A model generated the notes under the pieces. That model saw only the letters and a program-made list of their open reading frames with translations. It did no database searches and was not told where the DNA came from. A program made the position numbers and the translations under genes. DNA of 33,505 bases from JALZAQ01 sp038253885 (lineage in GTDB: Bacteria; Gemmatimonadota; Gemmatimonadetes; Gemmatimonadales; Gemmatimonadaceae), in the NCBI GenBank assembly GCA_038253885.1, contig JBBSGP010000034.1, positions 1-33,505 of the forward strand, read 5' to 3'. The first letter of the stretch is position 1; each line of letters begins with the position of its first letter. Shown here piece after piece: positions 1 to 7,754 of the stretch.

Positions 1-73
1 CTGGCCCGCCGCGCTCGGACTCGGGCTCCAGCGCATCGGCCAGTCGATCCCGTGTCCAGAAGGGTGGCGTCAC
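1..73 (-). CDS. murF: UDP-MurNAc-tripeptide:D-Ala-D-Ala ligase MurF, N-terminal fragment
   Basis: Only the first 24 codons are present; the gene runs off the low-coordinate edge. A GTG start overlaps the murE stop in a GTGA arrangement, which implies translational coupling. The fragment begins V-T-P-P-F-W-T-R-D-R-L-A-D-A-L, which resembles the usual MurF opening (an aromatic 'FW' followed by an 'xxLAxAL' helix). MurF normally follows murE in division/cell-wall clusters and adds D-Ala-D-Ala to the UDP-MurNAc-tripeptide in the cytoplasm. The identification rests on this short match plus position, so it is likely but not proven. Confidence 0.72.
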   Translation of the reverse strand, partial: MTPPFWTRDRLADALEPESERGGP

Positions 74-1572
74 CAGGCGTCCCCAGCGCCCGCATCTCCT
101 CGGGTGCCGGGCTCCTTTCTCGTGAGCTCGTCCACGATCTGATTCTCATCGAACGGAAGGCGCGCCGTCCCCCGGATCTGGTAGGTCTCGTGGCCCTTTC
201 CGGCCAGGAGAACCACATCGTCAGGCCCGCAGATGGCGATGGCGCGTGCGATCGCGTCTCGACGGTCCTCGATGCGCTGGTGACGCTCGCCGCGCATGCC
301 ACGCTCGATGTCGTCGAGGATCCCATCGGGGTCTTCGCCCCGGGGGTTGTCGCTCGTGAGGATGACGGCATCCGCGCGACGCTCCGCGATCGAGCCCATC
401 AGCGGGCGCTTCCCGCGGTCGCGATCCCCGCCGCAGCCGAACACCACGATGAGACGCTTGCGTGCGAATGGCCGCAGCGCCGCCAGCGCTCGCTCGAGAG
501 CGTCGGGAGTATGCGCGTAATCACGGAGAATTGTCGGATTCCGATGGATCACTTCCAGACGGCCCGGAACCTGGGGCACCGTTCTGAGCTTCGACGCGAT
601 CTGGCCCAGCGGCATCCCCAGTGACCAGGCGGCGGCCGCGGCCGCGAGCGCGTTGGCGACGTTGAAGTCGCCGATGAGCGGAAGCCGGAGTTGGTGCCGC
701 TGGGTGCCCACGATCAGGCGCCACTCGCTCGCATCGGTGTGGTAGCGGATCGAATCGGCACGGACCTCCGCCACGTCGCCCAGCCCGAAGGTGACGATGC
801 GGCGCGCGCTGGGCAGACTCGTCCAGGCCGGATCGTCCGCGTTGACGACCGCTGCCCCGTCGCTCGCGAGCAGCCGAACCAGTCGTGCTTTGGCTCCGAA
901 ATATCCCTCGATCGTCTTGTGGTAGTCCAGGTGGTCGCGGGTGAAGTTGGTGAACACGGCCGCATCGAAGGTGAGTCCCTCGACGCGCTGCTGGTCGAGG
1001 CTGTGCGAGGAGACTTCCATGGCTACGGTGCGCACACCGCGGCCGACGAGTTGGCGGAGCACCCGCTGGAGCTCGACCGGGCCAGGAGTGGTGAGTCCGG
1101 CACCGTCGGTTGAGGGAGCTCCCTCGGTGCCCACCAGCACACCCAGGGTGCCGATGGACGCGGCTCGATCGGGCATCGAGTCGAGAAGATGCCGGAGGAT
1201 ATCCACCGTCGTGGTCTTGCCGTTGGTGCCGGTGACGCCGACGAGACGGATGGAACGCGCCGGATTATCGAACGCGGCCGCAGCCGCGATCGCAGCGGCG
1301 CGGCGTCCTTCTCGCACCATGATGGCGGGCAGCGTGGTGCCGCCCGGCTCCTCGATGATGGCGGCGAACGCCCCTCGCTCGTCGGCATGCGACAGGAACT
1401 GGTGACCGTCTTGCGCCGACCCGCGTACCGCGACAAAGAGCGCGCCTGGCGTCACCGCGCGGCTGTCGTCCACGATATCGGTGACGTGCTCCGGCAGCGT
1501 GCCGCTCGTGCTGACGAGGAGGCCGGCCTTGCCGAGCGCTTCGATCACGCGCGAGGTGGAGAACGACGTCAC
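70..1572 (-). CDS. murE: UDP-N-acetylmuramoyl-L-alanyl-D-glutamate--2,6-diaminopimelate ligase MurE
   Basis: Cytoplasmic Mur ligase that adds the third stem-peptide residue to UDP-MurNAc-L-Ala-D-Glu using ATP. The 500 residues match the family's usual length. The ATP-binding P-loop GTNGKT is at about residues 115-120 within VGVTGTNGKTTT. The central Mur-ligase domain carries AMEVSSHSLDQQRV and FTNFTRDHLDYH. The C-terminal domain has SDNPRGEDP near residue 406; the DNPR signature is the known marker for meso-diaminopimelate rather than lysine specificity. The start overlaps the end of ftsI by 4 bases (ATGA), and the stop overlaps murF in the same way. Nothing looks damaged. The substrate call is inferred from the DNPR motif. 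Confidence 0.97.
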   Translation of the reverse strand: MTSFSTSRVIEALGKAGLLVSTSGTLPEHVTDIVDDSRAVTPGALFVAVRGSAQDGHQFLSHADERGAFAAIIEEPGGTTLPAIMVREGRRAAAIAAAAAFDNPARSIRLVGVTGTNGKTTTVDILRHLLDSMPDRAASIGTLGVLVGTEGAPSTDGAGLTTPGPVELQRVLRQLVGRGVRTVAMEVSSHSLDQQRVEGLTFDAAVFTNFTRDHLDYHKTIEGYFGAKARLVRLLASDGAAVVNADDPAWTSLPSARRIVTFGLGDVAEVRADSIRYHTDASEWRLIVGTQRHQLRLPLIGDFNVANALAAAAAAWSLGMPLGQIASKLRTVPQVPGRLEVIHRNPTILRDYAHTPDALERALAALRPFARKRLIVVFGCGGDRDRGKRPLMGSIAERRADAVILTSDNPRGEDPDGILDDIERGMRGERHQRIEDRRDAIARAIAICGPDDVVLLAGKGHETYQIRGTARLPFDENQIVDELTRKEPGTRGDAGAGDAW

Positions 1573-3521
1573 AGGCCTCCACCGGCGCTCAATCGGATCA
1601 CTGCGCCTGTATGGATGAGCGTCCCGGCGCCTGGCTGCGTCCCGCTGGCGGCGCCGTAACCATCCGTCTGAACCCGGAAACCCGCTCGGTGCAGCGCGAA
1701 CACGGCCTCGCGCATCGGCAAACCGTGCACATCGGGCACCGCTCGCGAGAGTGCGGCCGGCGGCGCCACGCGGGCTTTCTCCGCGGGGAGAGCGAAGATG
1801 TACGGCGCCGACGGCTCGAGCTGGGCGACGGTCTCGGTCGCCTCGTGGCTGTTCGCCGGCGCCGGGCGTGCCACCGCGAGCGCGCGGCGGTCGAGCGCGG
1901 CATCGCGCGCGGCGATCGCGGCCTCGAGCAGGGCCTTCGATATCGGCGCCGCCGTCTTGCCGGCGAAGAATTCTCCCGTCGGGTTGTCGAGCTTCACCAG
2001 GATCGCGTACTGTGCCTTCTTGGCCGGGAAGAAGCCCGCGAACGAGGCAGTGTAGTGGCTCTTGGCGTACCCGTGCCCTGCCTCGGTGCGGCGGGCCGTA
2101 CCGGTTTTTCCCGCCATCTCGAAGCTTCCGAGGCTCGCCTGCATCGCGGTGCCTCCTTCGACAACTCCGCGAAGCATGTCACCGACGCTCTCCGCCACCG
2201 CCCGACTCATGACGCGCCGCACAACGCGGCGCTCATGCCGGTACAGGATGCGGCCATCGGGTGACCGCACCTCCTTCACCAGAGCCGGCTCCAGCAATTC
2301 CCCGCCATTGCCGATCGCCGCGTACGCGGCGACGAGTTGGAGGGGCGTCACCGCGATCTCATAGCCCATCGCGAGGGAGGCAGGCGATTGCCGGGACCAT
2401 CGACCCGGAGGACGGAGCGTTCCCCTGGACTCGGCGGGATACGGCACGCCGGTCGCGGTGCCGAAGCCGGCATCGCGGAGCGCCTCGAATTCCTCCCGTC
2501 TGGACAGCCGGCTCGCGAACTTGACAATACCGATATTGCTCGACCAGCGAATGACATCGCGGAGAGTGAGCGATGGGAACTTGTGGTCGTCCTCGATCTG
2601 CCGTCCCTCGATCGTGTAGAACCCGTTCTCGGTATTCACCACGTCATCCGGCGTCGCCCGGCCCAGAGACAGAAGGCGCGCCGCCAGAAAGGGCTTGAGC
2701 GCCGAGCCGGGCTCGAACGGCTCGCTCACCGCCGGACTGCCGGTGGACCGCGGGTCCGTGCGCGAGCTGGACATCGCCCGGATCTCGCCGCTCGATGGGT
2801 CCATTATGACGATGTCACCGCCGTCGGCGTGCATCCGCACCACGGCATCGGCAAGAGTGCGCTCGGCGATCTCCTGGAGCTCCTGATTGATCGTCAGCAC
2901 CACATCGTCGCCCGGCCTGGGAGCGACGGCGGTGTCCAGCGGCGCGTCGAAGTGCGTGCCGCGGGCGCTGCGGACGAGCGTCGCGTGGCCGGCGCGCCCG
3001 CGAAGCAGGCTGTCGAGCACCAGCTCGATCCCCTCCAGAGGGGTGCCGTCCGCGCTCAGCCGACCGATCACGCGACGGGTGGCATCGCGGCTGGTGTACG
3101 AGCGATCGATCGCCGGCTCCGGGTATACGCCCTGGAGGGCCGTGAGCCGCGCGGCATCCCCAGGCAGAAAGTGTCCCGGAAGAGCCAGCCACGATCGGGT
3201 GCTGTCGGTGGCGGTCCGGATGAGAGAGCGAGACACGCGCAGGCCGGCGAGCGCTCGCGCGGCCGCGCGCCGGTCGCGGAGCTCCTTCGGCGCGATGCTG
3301 ATGCGCAGGTATTCGTGGCTCTCGGCGAGCGGATGACCGGCCGCGTCGAAGATGCTTCCCCGGGGCGCCGGTACCGCCGCATCGGCGAAGTGCTGGCGTT
3401 GCGCCTTCTCCGCCCAGCGGTGGCGTTGCCAGAGCTGGAGCTGCGCCGCCTTACCCACGAGGGCGACGACGAAGACGATCAGCAGCGCGTGGATGAGGAC
3501 GAGGCGGTGGGGGCGTGGCAT
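1569..3521 (-). CDS. ftsI: FtsI-type peptidoglycan transpeptidase (class B PBP) with C-terminal PASTA domain
   Basis: Septal D,D-transpeptidase that crosslinks peptidoglycan in the division machinery. A single N-terminal membrane segment (about residues 8-28) anchors it facing the periplasm. A dimerisation module (about 50-200) starts with the APRGSIFDAAG motif typical of class B PBPs. The transpeptidase domain has S273-A-L-K276 as the SxxK catalytic pair, S-S-N at 327-329, and K-T-G at 472-474. Residues from about 595 to 650 form one PASTA unit (VPDVHGLPMREAVFALHRAG), a fold known to bind muropeptides or beta-lactams in other proteins. At 650 residues it is longer than E. coli FtsI because of this domain. 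It lies between ftsL and murE, which supports FtsI rather than the elongation paralogue. Confidence 0.94.
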   Translation of the reverse strand: MPRPHRLVLIHALLIVFVVALVGKAAQLQLWQRHRWAEKAQRQHFADAAVPAPRGSIFDAAGHPLAESHEYLRISIAPKELRDRRAAARALAGLRVSRSLIRTATDSTRSWLALPGHFLPGDAARLTALQGVYPEPAIDRSYTSRDATRRVIGRLSADGTPLEGIELVLDSLLRGRAGHATLVRSARGTHFDAPLDTAVAPRPGDDVVLTINQELQEIAERTLADAVVRMHADGGDIVIMDPSSGEIRAMSSSRTDPRSTGSPAVSEPFEPGSALKPFLAARLLSLGRATPDDVVNTENGFYTIEGRQIEDDHKFPSLTLRDVIRWSSNIGIVKFASRLSRREEFEALRDAGFGTATGVPYPAESRGTLRPPGRWSRQSPASLAMGYEIAVTPLQLVAAYAAIGNGGELLEPALVKEVRSPDGRILYRHERRVVRRVMSRAVAESVGDMLRGVVEGGTAMQASLGSFEMAGKTGTARRTEAGHGYAKSHYTASFAGFFPAKKAQYAILVKLDNPTGEFFAGKTAAPISKALLEAAIAARDAALDRRALAVARPAPANSHEATETVAQLEPSAPYIFALPAEKARVAPPAALSRAVPDVHGLPMREAVFALHRAGFRVQTDGYGAASGTQPGAGTLIHTGAVIRLSAGGGL

Positions 3522-3524
3522 CTA

Positions 3525-3824
3525 CTACGGAGAGCTCGTGCGCGGAAGAATGACGACCTGCGAGTCCTTCGGAACGTGCATGTCGAGACGTCTCTCGACG
3601 ATCGGAGCCAGCGTCGCGCGGCTGGATGCATCGCGAATGTCGGCCTCGAGCTTGGCGCGCTGCGCGGTGAGCTGCTGGCGCTGTTGCTCGAGCGCGCGCA
3701 CCACGTTCGCCTGCCGGATGCCCGCCGTCCTCCGCCAGATGACGCCTGCAGCGACCAGAACGAAACCAAGCAGCGCCAGCGCGAGCAGCGTTCGCCCGCG
3801 CGGCGCTACGCGGCGCGACGCCAC
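3525..3824 (-). CDS. ftsL: FtsL-like cell-division protein
   Basis: Small bitopic membrane protein of 99 residues when read from a GTG at 3824, which lies 19 bases inside the end of rsmH. It has an Arg-rich N-terminus, one hydrophobic segment (LLALALLGFVLVAAGVIW), then a Gln/Arg/Glu-rich stretch likely to form a coiled coil (RALEQQRQQLTAQRAKLEAD), and a short periplasmic tail. FtsL families diverge strongly, so the call rests on this architecture and on the classic rsmH-ftsL-ftsI order rather than a diagnostic motif. An in-frame ATG at 3935 would give 136 residues, but it would overlap rsmH by 130 bases and add a low-complexity Pro/Arg stretch, so I prefer the GTG. FtsL recruits the septal synthase complex together with FtsB and FtsQ. 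Confidence 0.78.
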   Translation of the reverse strand: MASRRVAPRGRTLLALALLGFVLVAAGVIWRRTAGIRQANVVRALEQQRQQLTAQRAKLEADIRDASSRATLAPIVERRLDMHVPKDSQVVILPRTSSP

Positions 3825-4765
3825 GCCCGCAGGCGCGCGCTGCGCGCACGGGGGTTGCTTGCACTCTCGTGGTCGGACGCCGTCACCGAGCGGCGTGTCA
3901 GGGTCTCGCCCAGAGGATGGCCCCGGCAGCTGCACTGGGGCTGGCGTGGCGGGCAGACGCAGCTCGCGCTCCAGTCGCGAAAGGCATGCTTCACCGCCCT
4001 GTCTTCGCCGGAGTGATAGGCGATCACGACCAGAACTCCGAGCGGCTCCAAGCGCTCCCGCAGAACCGGCAGAGCGCGATCGAGACTGGCGAGCTCGTCG
4101 TTCACCTCGATCCGGACAGCCTGAAACAGACGGGCGAAGTCGGATGGCCCGCTCCGGGCCCCGAGCGCGCCCCGGATCGCCTTGACGAAATCGTCACTGG
4201 TGGAGAATGGCGTGGAGACGCGCCGCCGGCCGATCTCACGCGCGAGCCGCGAGGCCCGCGGCTCGTCCGCGTACTCCCGGAAGATGCGGATGAGATCGTG
4301 CTCCGGAGCTCCATTGAGGAACTCGGCCCCGGTGACGCCGCGTTCCGGGTTCATCCGCATGTCGAGCGGGGCCCCTTCGCGAAAGGAGAAACCGCGAGCC
4401 GGATCGTCGATCTGATGCGAGGACACGCCGAGGTCCAGGAGAATGCCGTCAAAGCGAGAGGCTGCGATCGTGGGAATCTGCTCGATATCGGCGAAGTTCC
4501 CGAACACGGCGCGAAAGCAGCCGGTGGCACGATACGCGTCGAGCCGCGCGCGCGCTTCGGCAATGGCTTGCGGGTCACGGTCCAGAGCGGTTACCATCGC
4601 GCCGTGCTCGAGGAGGGCCAGAGTGTGGCCTCCGCCCCCCAGCGTGCCGTCCAGAACGCGACGGGCGCCGCGAAGAAAGGAAAGCACCTCCTGCGCCAGC
4701 ACCGGTGTATGGTAGGCGCTTCCCCAGTCTCGTTCGGCCGACGGAGGAATTTCAGGGGCCGTCAT
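3806..4765 (-). CDS. rsmH: 16S rRNA (cytosine(1402)-N(4))-methyltransferase RsmH (MraW)
   Basis: SAM-dependent enzyme that N4-methylates C1402 in the 16S rRNA decoding centre. It shows the family hallmarks: YHTPVL near the N-terminus, a glycine-rich SAM loop DGTLGGGGHTLALL, LLDLGVSSHQID, GAPLDMRM, VIAYHSGEDRAVKHAF, and a C-terminus ending NPRARSARLR. Two in-frame ATGs lie at 4774 and 4765. The purine-rich GAGGG directly abuts the first but sits 9 bases before the second, so the 319-residue form starting at 4765 is better supported; the 4774 form has 322 residues. The gene opens the division/cell-wall cluster, normally the position after mraZ, but mraZ is absent here. The stop lies inside ftsL. 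Confidence 0.96.
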   Translation of the reverse strand: MTAPEIPPSAERDWGSAYHTPVLAQEVLSFLRGARRVLDGTLGGGGHTLALLEHGAMVTALDRDPQAIAEARARLDAYRATGCFRAVFGNFADIEQIPTIAASRFDGILLDLGVSSHQIDDPARGFSFREGAPLDMRMNPERGVTGAEFLNGAPEHDLIRIFREYADEPRASRLAREIGRRRVSTPFSTSDDFVKAIRGALGARSGPSDFARLFQAVRIEVNDELASLDRALPVLRERLEPLGVLVVIAYHSGEDRAVKHAFRDWSASCVCPPRQPQCSCRGHPLGETLTRRSVTASDHESASNPRARSARLRAWRRAA

Positions 4766-4833
4766 TCTGGACATCCCTCGCGCCGACTACCGAGGACCGG
4801 TACCAGGCTCCGACCTTCTTGCTCGCTCCTTCG
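4766..4833. other. Divergent intergenic region between rsmH and the lipid kinase
   Basis: These 68 bases separate two divergently transcribed genes and must hold the start signals of the division/cell-wall cluster on the minus strand and of the kinase on the plus strand, unless promoters lie inside the opposite gene. I see a GAGGG Shine-Dalgarno-like element for rsmH at 4775-4779, read on the minus strand. I cannot identify a convincing -35/-10 pair for either direction. No MraZ-type repeat boxes (TGGGN repeats) are visible, in keeping with the missing mraZ. Confidence 0.4.
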
Positions 4834-5760
4834 ATGACCGCTGACGTGCCCAAGAAGCTGCTCCTCATCCTCCATGGCGCGAGAGCCGAGCAGCCGGCGA
4901 TCCGTCACATGGTGGAATGGGTGCGGGCGAAAGGGCACGAGGTCGATCCGCGCGTGACCTGGGAGCCCGGTGATGCCGCGCGCTTCGCCCGCGACGCGGT
5001 TCGGCTCCGAGCGGACGTCGCGATCGCGGTGGGAGGCGACGGTACCATCAACGAAGTGCTGAACGGGCTGGACGGCTCGAAGGTGGCGCTCGGGATCATT
5101 CCCCTGGGCACCGCCAACGACTTCGCGCGACAGGTCGGTATTCCCGACGATCCCGATCATGCCATGGATGTTATCCTGCAACGCAAGCCCGTGCGGATCG
5201 ACACCGCATCGCTCAACGGCCGGCGCTTTCTCAATGTCTCCACCGGCGGCGTGGGGGCGGAGGCGACCGCCGAGACGCCGCCAGAAGCGAAGGAGCAGCT
5301 CGGGCCACTCGCCTACGCGCTCACCGGGGTGCGCAAGCTGGCCGATCTGCAGCCGACGCGCGCCCGGTTCACGGGCACCGGGTTCGAGCTGGAGAGCGAG
5401 TTCCTCATCTTCGGCGTGGGGAACGCCCGGGTCACCGGCGGAGGTACAGTCATCGCTCCGCGCGCCAGCCTCACCGACGGCCTGCTCGACATCTGCATCG
5501 TGGAATCGATGCCCCTTGCGCGGCTCTCGCGGGTGCTCCTCAAGCTCCGGCGCGGTGATCACGTCGGCGAGGAGGGGGTGCACTACGCGCAGCTGCCGGC
5601 GCTCGATATCGAGACCGAGCACCCGGTGTCCGTCAACGTCGATGGCGAGAGCCTGGAGAGCGCGAAGCTCTCTTACCGGTCGCGGCCCAGAGATCTCCTC
5701 GTCCATGTCGCCCGTCTACCGGAGAGGCGGCAGGGCAAACGACAAGACGCCCGCCCCTGA
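4834..5760 (+). CDS. Diacylglycerol/lipid kinase family protein (YegS/DgkB-like)
   Basis: Predicted cytosolic ATP-dependent lipid kinase of 308 residues, about the family's usual size. The N-terminal catalytic domain contains VAVGGDGTINEVLNGL, the GGDGT nucleotide-binding signature, followed by LGIIPLGTANDFARQV, typical of the DAGK_cat family. The C-terminal beta-rich domain has GGGTVIAPRASLTDGLLDI and a conserved D-G-E-S segment near the end. Likely roles are recycling of diacylglycerol or phosphorylation of another lipid; the substrate cannot be read from sequence. The ATG at 4834 gives MTADVPKKLLLILHG, right at the first beta strand. Longer readings back to 4705 enter rsmH and add unrelated sequence. 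No Shine-Dalgarno is visible. It is the only plus-strand gene in the window. Confidence 0.9.
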   Translation: MTADVPKKLLLILHGARAEQPAIRHMVEWVRAKGHEVDPRVTWEPGDAARFARDAVRLRADVAIAVGGDGTINEVLNGLDGSKVALGIIPLGTANDFARQVGIPDDPDHAMDVILQRKPVRIDTASLNGRRFLNVSTGGVGAEATAETPPEAKEQLGPLAYALTGVRKLADLQPTRARFTGTGFELESEFLIFGVGNARVTGGGTVIAPRASLTDGLLDICIVESMPLARLSRVLLKLRRGDHVGEEGVHYAQLPALDIETEHPVSVNVDGESLESAKLSYRSRPRDLLVHVARLPERRQGKRQDARP

Positions 5761-5771
5761 GGGCGAGCGTC
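5746..5771 (+). terminator. Hairpin across the lipid-kinase stop codon
   Basis: Inverted repeat GACGC-C-CGCCC, loop CTGA, GGGCG-A-GCGTC: ten base pairs with one mismatch. The stop codon TGA sits in the loop. It lacks a U-tract, so its activity as an intrinsic terminator is uncertain, but its position at the end of the gene and opposite a convergent gene fits transcription termination. Confidence 0.5.
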
Positions 5772-5790
5772 CGGGTCGAGCCGAGCGAGT

Positions 5791-5809
5791 CAGCCGCGCA
5801 TCGCGGCTG
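5791..5809. terminator. Palindromic hairpin between convergent genes, probable bidirectional terminator
   Basis: A perfect 8-base stem, CAGCCGCG / CGCGGCTG, with a 3-base loop. It directly abuts the stop codon of the minus-strand TPR gene and lies 30 bases past the stop of the plus-strand kinase gene. Being symmetrical it can fold in transcripts from either side. Only a weak T-containing stretch (TTACTT) follows on the plus strand. Confidence 0.6.
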
Positions 5810-7507
5810 TTACTTGCAGAACGCTTTCGTCTGCTGCTGGACGTAGGCCCCGTACTGTGTGGCGCCGGCGATGAGCTGGGCGGCGAGGTTCTTGTCGGCC
5901 ATGGCGGCCTGCGGAGCGTTGATCTGCACCGTGGTGAACAACGCATCCTCCTGTTTCGCCATGTCGCAGCTCTTCGCCTGCTGATTCTCCTTCGCGATCA
6001 GCTCGCCGAGCTTGTACGCCGCGACACTCATCAGAAGCTTACTGTTGGGAGACGCCGCCATGCTATCGGCGGCGTTGATCATGCCGAGAGCGTTCTGATA
6101 GTCCAGCTTCATCTTCGTCGAGTCCGCGTGCTTCAGGCTCTTGTTGGCGTTGACGAGCAGGATCTGACTGACGTTCTCCTTCGGCTCGCCGTTGGCGAGC
6201 GCGAGTTTGAGCGCCGCGCCGGCACTGTCGGGCTGATTGAGGTCCAGAAAGGTGAGCGCCTTGAGGTAGTAGCCGCGCGGCACTTTCGGATCGATGGCGA
6301 TGGCCTTGTTCAGCTCGGGAAGGACCAGCTGAGTCTGACCGGCCTGGCGGAGCGTGGTTGCGTGAAGCACCCGCATGGCCGCGTTATTGGGATATTTCGA
6401 CACCCCGCGAGCAGCTGCCTCGGCCGCCTTCTGCGGCTGGCTGTCGGCCGCGTAGGCGGCGGCCAGGCGCGTGAAGAACGTCGTGTCGGTGGCCGCGGTA
6501 TCCGTCTTGTACAGCTCCTCGCCGGCACCGATTGCCTGCTTGTAGTTCTTGACCGCGAGCAGCAGCAGAAAGCGCAGGCGCAGCAGGTTCGGGTCGCCAG
6601 GGTTCTCCTTGATAGCCGCTTCGATGATCGGAATAGCCAACTGGGGATTTCCTGCGCCCGCGATCTTCTCGACGACCCGCTGCTGGAGGTTGACGTTGGC
6701 CGGGTCGAGCGAGAGCAGCCGGGTGTACACGGCGATGGACGAATCCGTCTTCTTCGCGGCGTCCAGCGCGTCGGCAAGGAGCGTCAGGGCGGGACGGCTA
6801 TTGGGGTCCAGCTTGAGCGCGGCCGAGGTGATGGCGATCACGGTGTCGCTGCTCGCCTTGGAGTTGGCCAGCGCCTGTCCCATACAGATACGTGCCAGTG
6901 TCGAGCGTGAGTACGATGCGAGAGCCGAACGCGCGTAGGCGAGCGCGGAATCGTTCTTGTTGGCGGTCACCGCGAGCTCGCACTTTCTCTCGTCGGCGAG
7001 CTGGCGGCGCGCGTCGGCCAATGCTTTGGAGAAGGCCGTCGCGAGATCGAGCAGGCGCGCGCCATCCACGGCGGGAAGAGGCTGCACCCAGGCTGCATTC
7101 CGCGTGAGAACCATGCGCGATTCGAGATGGAACCCGCCGTCGTCCTTCCGGCTCACTGTGCCGTCGAGGAACTCATCGGCCCGCAGATTGTTCGCCAGAA
7201 GGCGATTGGTCACGATGTCGTAGGCGCTGTCCGGCTTGTACCCGGACGCTTCGAGCGTCGCCGCCTGATCGTTCTTCTGGATGACGTACAGCTGCCGGGT
7301 CGAGAAGTCCTGGCGAAGCCTGGAGCGCATGGCGTCCGCCGCCTCGCCACCCAATGCCCGGTTGGGAGAGTGCAGGTAGGGGACCATGAAGCGCGGAGCG
7401 TCGGCCGGTGGCGGCGCGCTTGTGCGTTGCGCGGAGAGAACGCCGGTGACGGCCGTGCCGGCCAGCAGAAGTGCGGCCATCTTCGTCGCGTGCTGAGTCC
7501 GTAACAT
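5810..7507 (-). CDS. Exported tetratricopeptide-repeat protein
   Basis: A 565-residue protein with a likely signal peptide: MLRTQHATKMAALLLAGTAVTGVLSAQ, with a basic start, hydrophobic core and small residues before the probable cleavage site near A-Q. The mature part is alpha-helical with several TPR-like units (for example LDPNSRPALTLLADALDAA, LDPANVNLQQRVVEKIA, IDPKVPRGYYLKALTFLDL) in the middle and C-terminal two thirds. The ~130-residue N-terminal portion has no motif I recognise. It probably acts as a periplasmic scaffold. The start is fixed by a GGGAGGA ribosome-binding site at 7517-7523. GTG 7510 and ATG 7507 are both suitably spaced from it. Reading further upstream would run into the tRNA gene. 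No specific function can be assigned. Confidence 0.85.
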   Translation of the reverse strand: MLRTQHATKMAALLLAGTAVTGVLSAQRTSAPPPADAPRFMVPYLHSPNRALGGEAADAMRSRLRQDFSTRQLYVIQKNDQAATLEASGYKPDSAYDIVTNRLLANNLRADEFLDGTVSRKDDGGFHLESRMVLTRNAAWVQPLPAVDGARLLDLATAFSKALADARRQLADERKCELAVTANKNDSALAYARSALASYSRSTLARICMGQALANSKASSDTVIAITSAALKLDPNSRPALTLLADALDAAKKTDSSIAVYTRLLSLDPANVNLQQRVVEKIAGAGNPQLAIPIIEAAIKENPGDPNLLRLRFLLLLAVKNYKQAIGAGEELYKTDTAATDTTFFTRLAAAYAADSQPQKAAEAAARGVSKYPNNAAMRVLHATTLRQAGQTQLVLPELNKAIAIDPKVPRGYYLKALTFLDLNQPDSAGAALKLALANGEPKENVSQILLVNANKSLKHADSTKMKLDYQNALGMINAADSMAASPNSKLLMSVAAYKLGELIAKENQQAKSCDMAKQEDALFTTVQINAPQAAMADKNLAAQLIAGATQYGAYVQQQTKAFCK

Positions 7508-7516
7508 CACGATGTG

Positions 7517-7523
7517 TCCTCCC
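7517..7523 (-). promoter_or_regulatory. Ribosome-binding site fixing the TPR gene start
   Basis: GGGAGGA on the minus strand lies 6 bases before GTG 7510 and 9 bases before ATG 7507. It is one of the clearest Shine-Dalgarno elements in the window and excludes in-frame starts further upstream that would overlap tRNA-Val. Confidence 0.7.
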
Positions 7524-7594
7524 AGAGCGTTGAACATCTGTACCCCGGCATCACCCCTCGGGTCCGCCCCGAACGCCCCGTCGCGCTCGACAGG

Positions 7595-7668
7595 TGGGCG
7601 AAGAGGGACTCGAACCCCCGACATCCTGCGTGTAAGGCAGGCGCTCTAACCAGCTGAGCTATTCGCCC
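7595..7668 (-). tRNA. tRNA-Val (anticodon TAC)
   Basis: A 74-base cloverleaf on the minus strand. The acceptor stem is GGGCGAA/TTCGCCC with discriminator A. The D-arm is GCTC-AGCTGGTTA-GAGC. The anticodon arm is CCTGC-CTTACAC-GCAGG with TAC in the loop, and the T-arm is GGGGG-TTCGAGT-CCCTC. The 3' CCA is not fully encoded (CCT follows), so it must be added by the tRNA nucleotidyltransferase. It sits 86 bases downstream of the small membrane-protein gene and 87 bases upstream of the TPR gene, all on the same strand, so it may be processed from a longer transcript. No integrase or duplicated tRNA end is visible nearby. Confidence 0.97.
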
Positions 7669-7689
7669 GATCCGACAACCGTCCTGAAA

Positions 7690-7721
7690 CCGACGGCGGT
7701 CGGCTCACCGTCGGCCGACCG
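7690..7721 (-). other. Overlapping alternative hairpins upstream of tRNA-Val
   Basis: Two perfect inverted repeats share bases and cannot form together: CCGACGG (7690-7696) with CCGTCGG (7708-7714), and CGGTCGGC (7697-7704) with GCCGACCG (7714-7721). They lie 21 bases before the 5' end of tRNA-Val on the minus strand. They could act as a terminator or a processing hairpin. In GC-rich DNA such pairings can also arise by chance. Confidence 0.35.
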
Positions 7722-7736
7722 CTCTCCCCGCACGAA

Positions 7737-7752
7737 CCGCCGCTTGCGGCGG
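7737..7752 (-). terminator. GC-rich hairpin just after the small membrane-protein gene
   Basis: CCGCCGC-TT-GCGGCGG, a 7-base perfect inverted repeat (effectively 6 pairs with a 4-base loop), lies 2 bases beyond the stop codon at 7755-7757. There is no U-tract, so it is either a weak terminator or an mRNA 3'-end stabiliser. Confidence 0.4.
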
Positions 7753-7754
7753 CG

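Noticed and set aside
2337..4016. Plus-strand open frame of 559 codons opposite ftsI, ftsL and rsmH
   Set aside because: Arg/Gly/His-rich composition typical of shadow frames, no domain, and the opposite strand holds well-identified genes.
7508..7624. N-terminal extension of the exported TPR protein starting MSGVRVPLRPP
   Set aside because: This peptide is translated from the 3' part of tRNA-Val, and a clear ribosome site and signal peptide support the start at 7507/7510.
7595..7668. tRNA-Val as an integration site of a mobile element
   Set aside because: No integrase, no duplicated tRNA 3' end and no change in composition or gene type are visible on either side.
7690..7752. A riboswitch or small RNA between tRNA-Val and the small membrane gene
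   Set aside because: Only short GC-rich hairpins are present, with no conserved aptamer pattern I recognise; termination or processing is the simpler reading.
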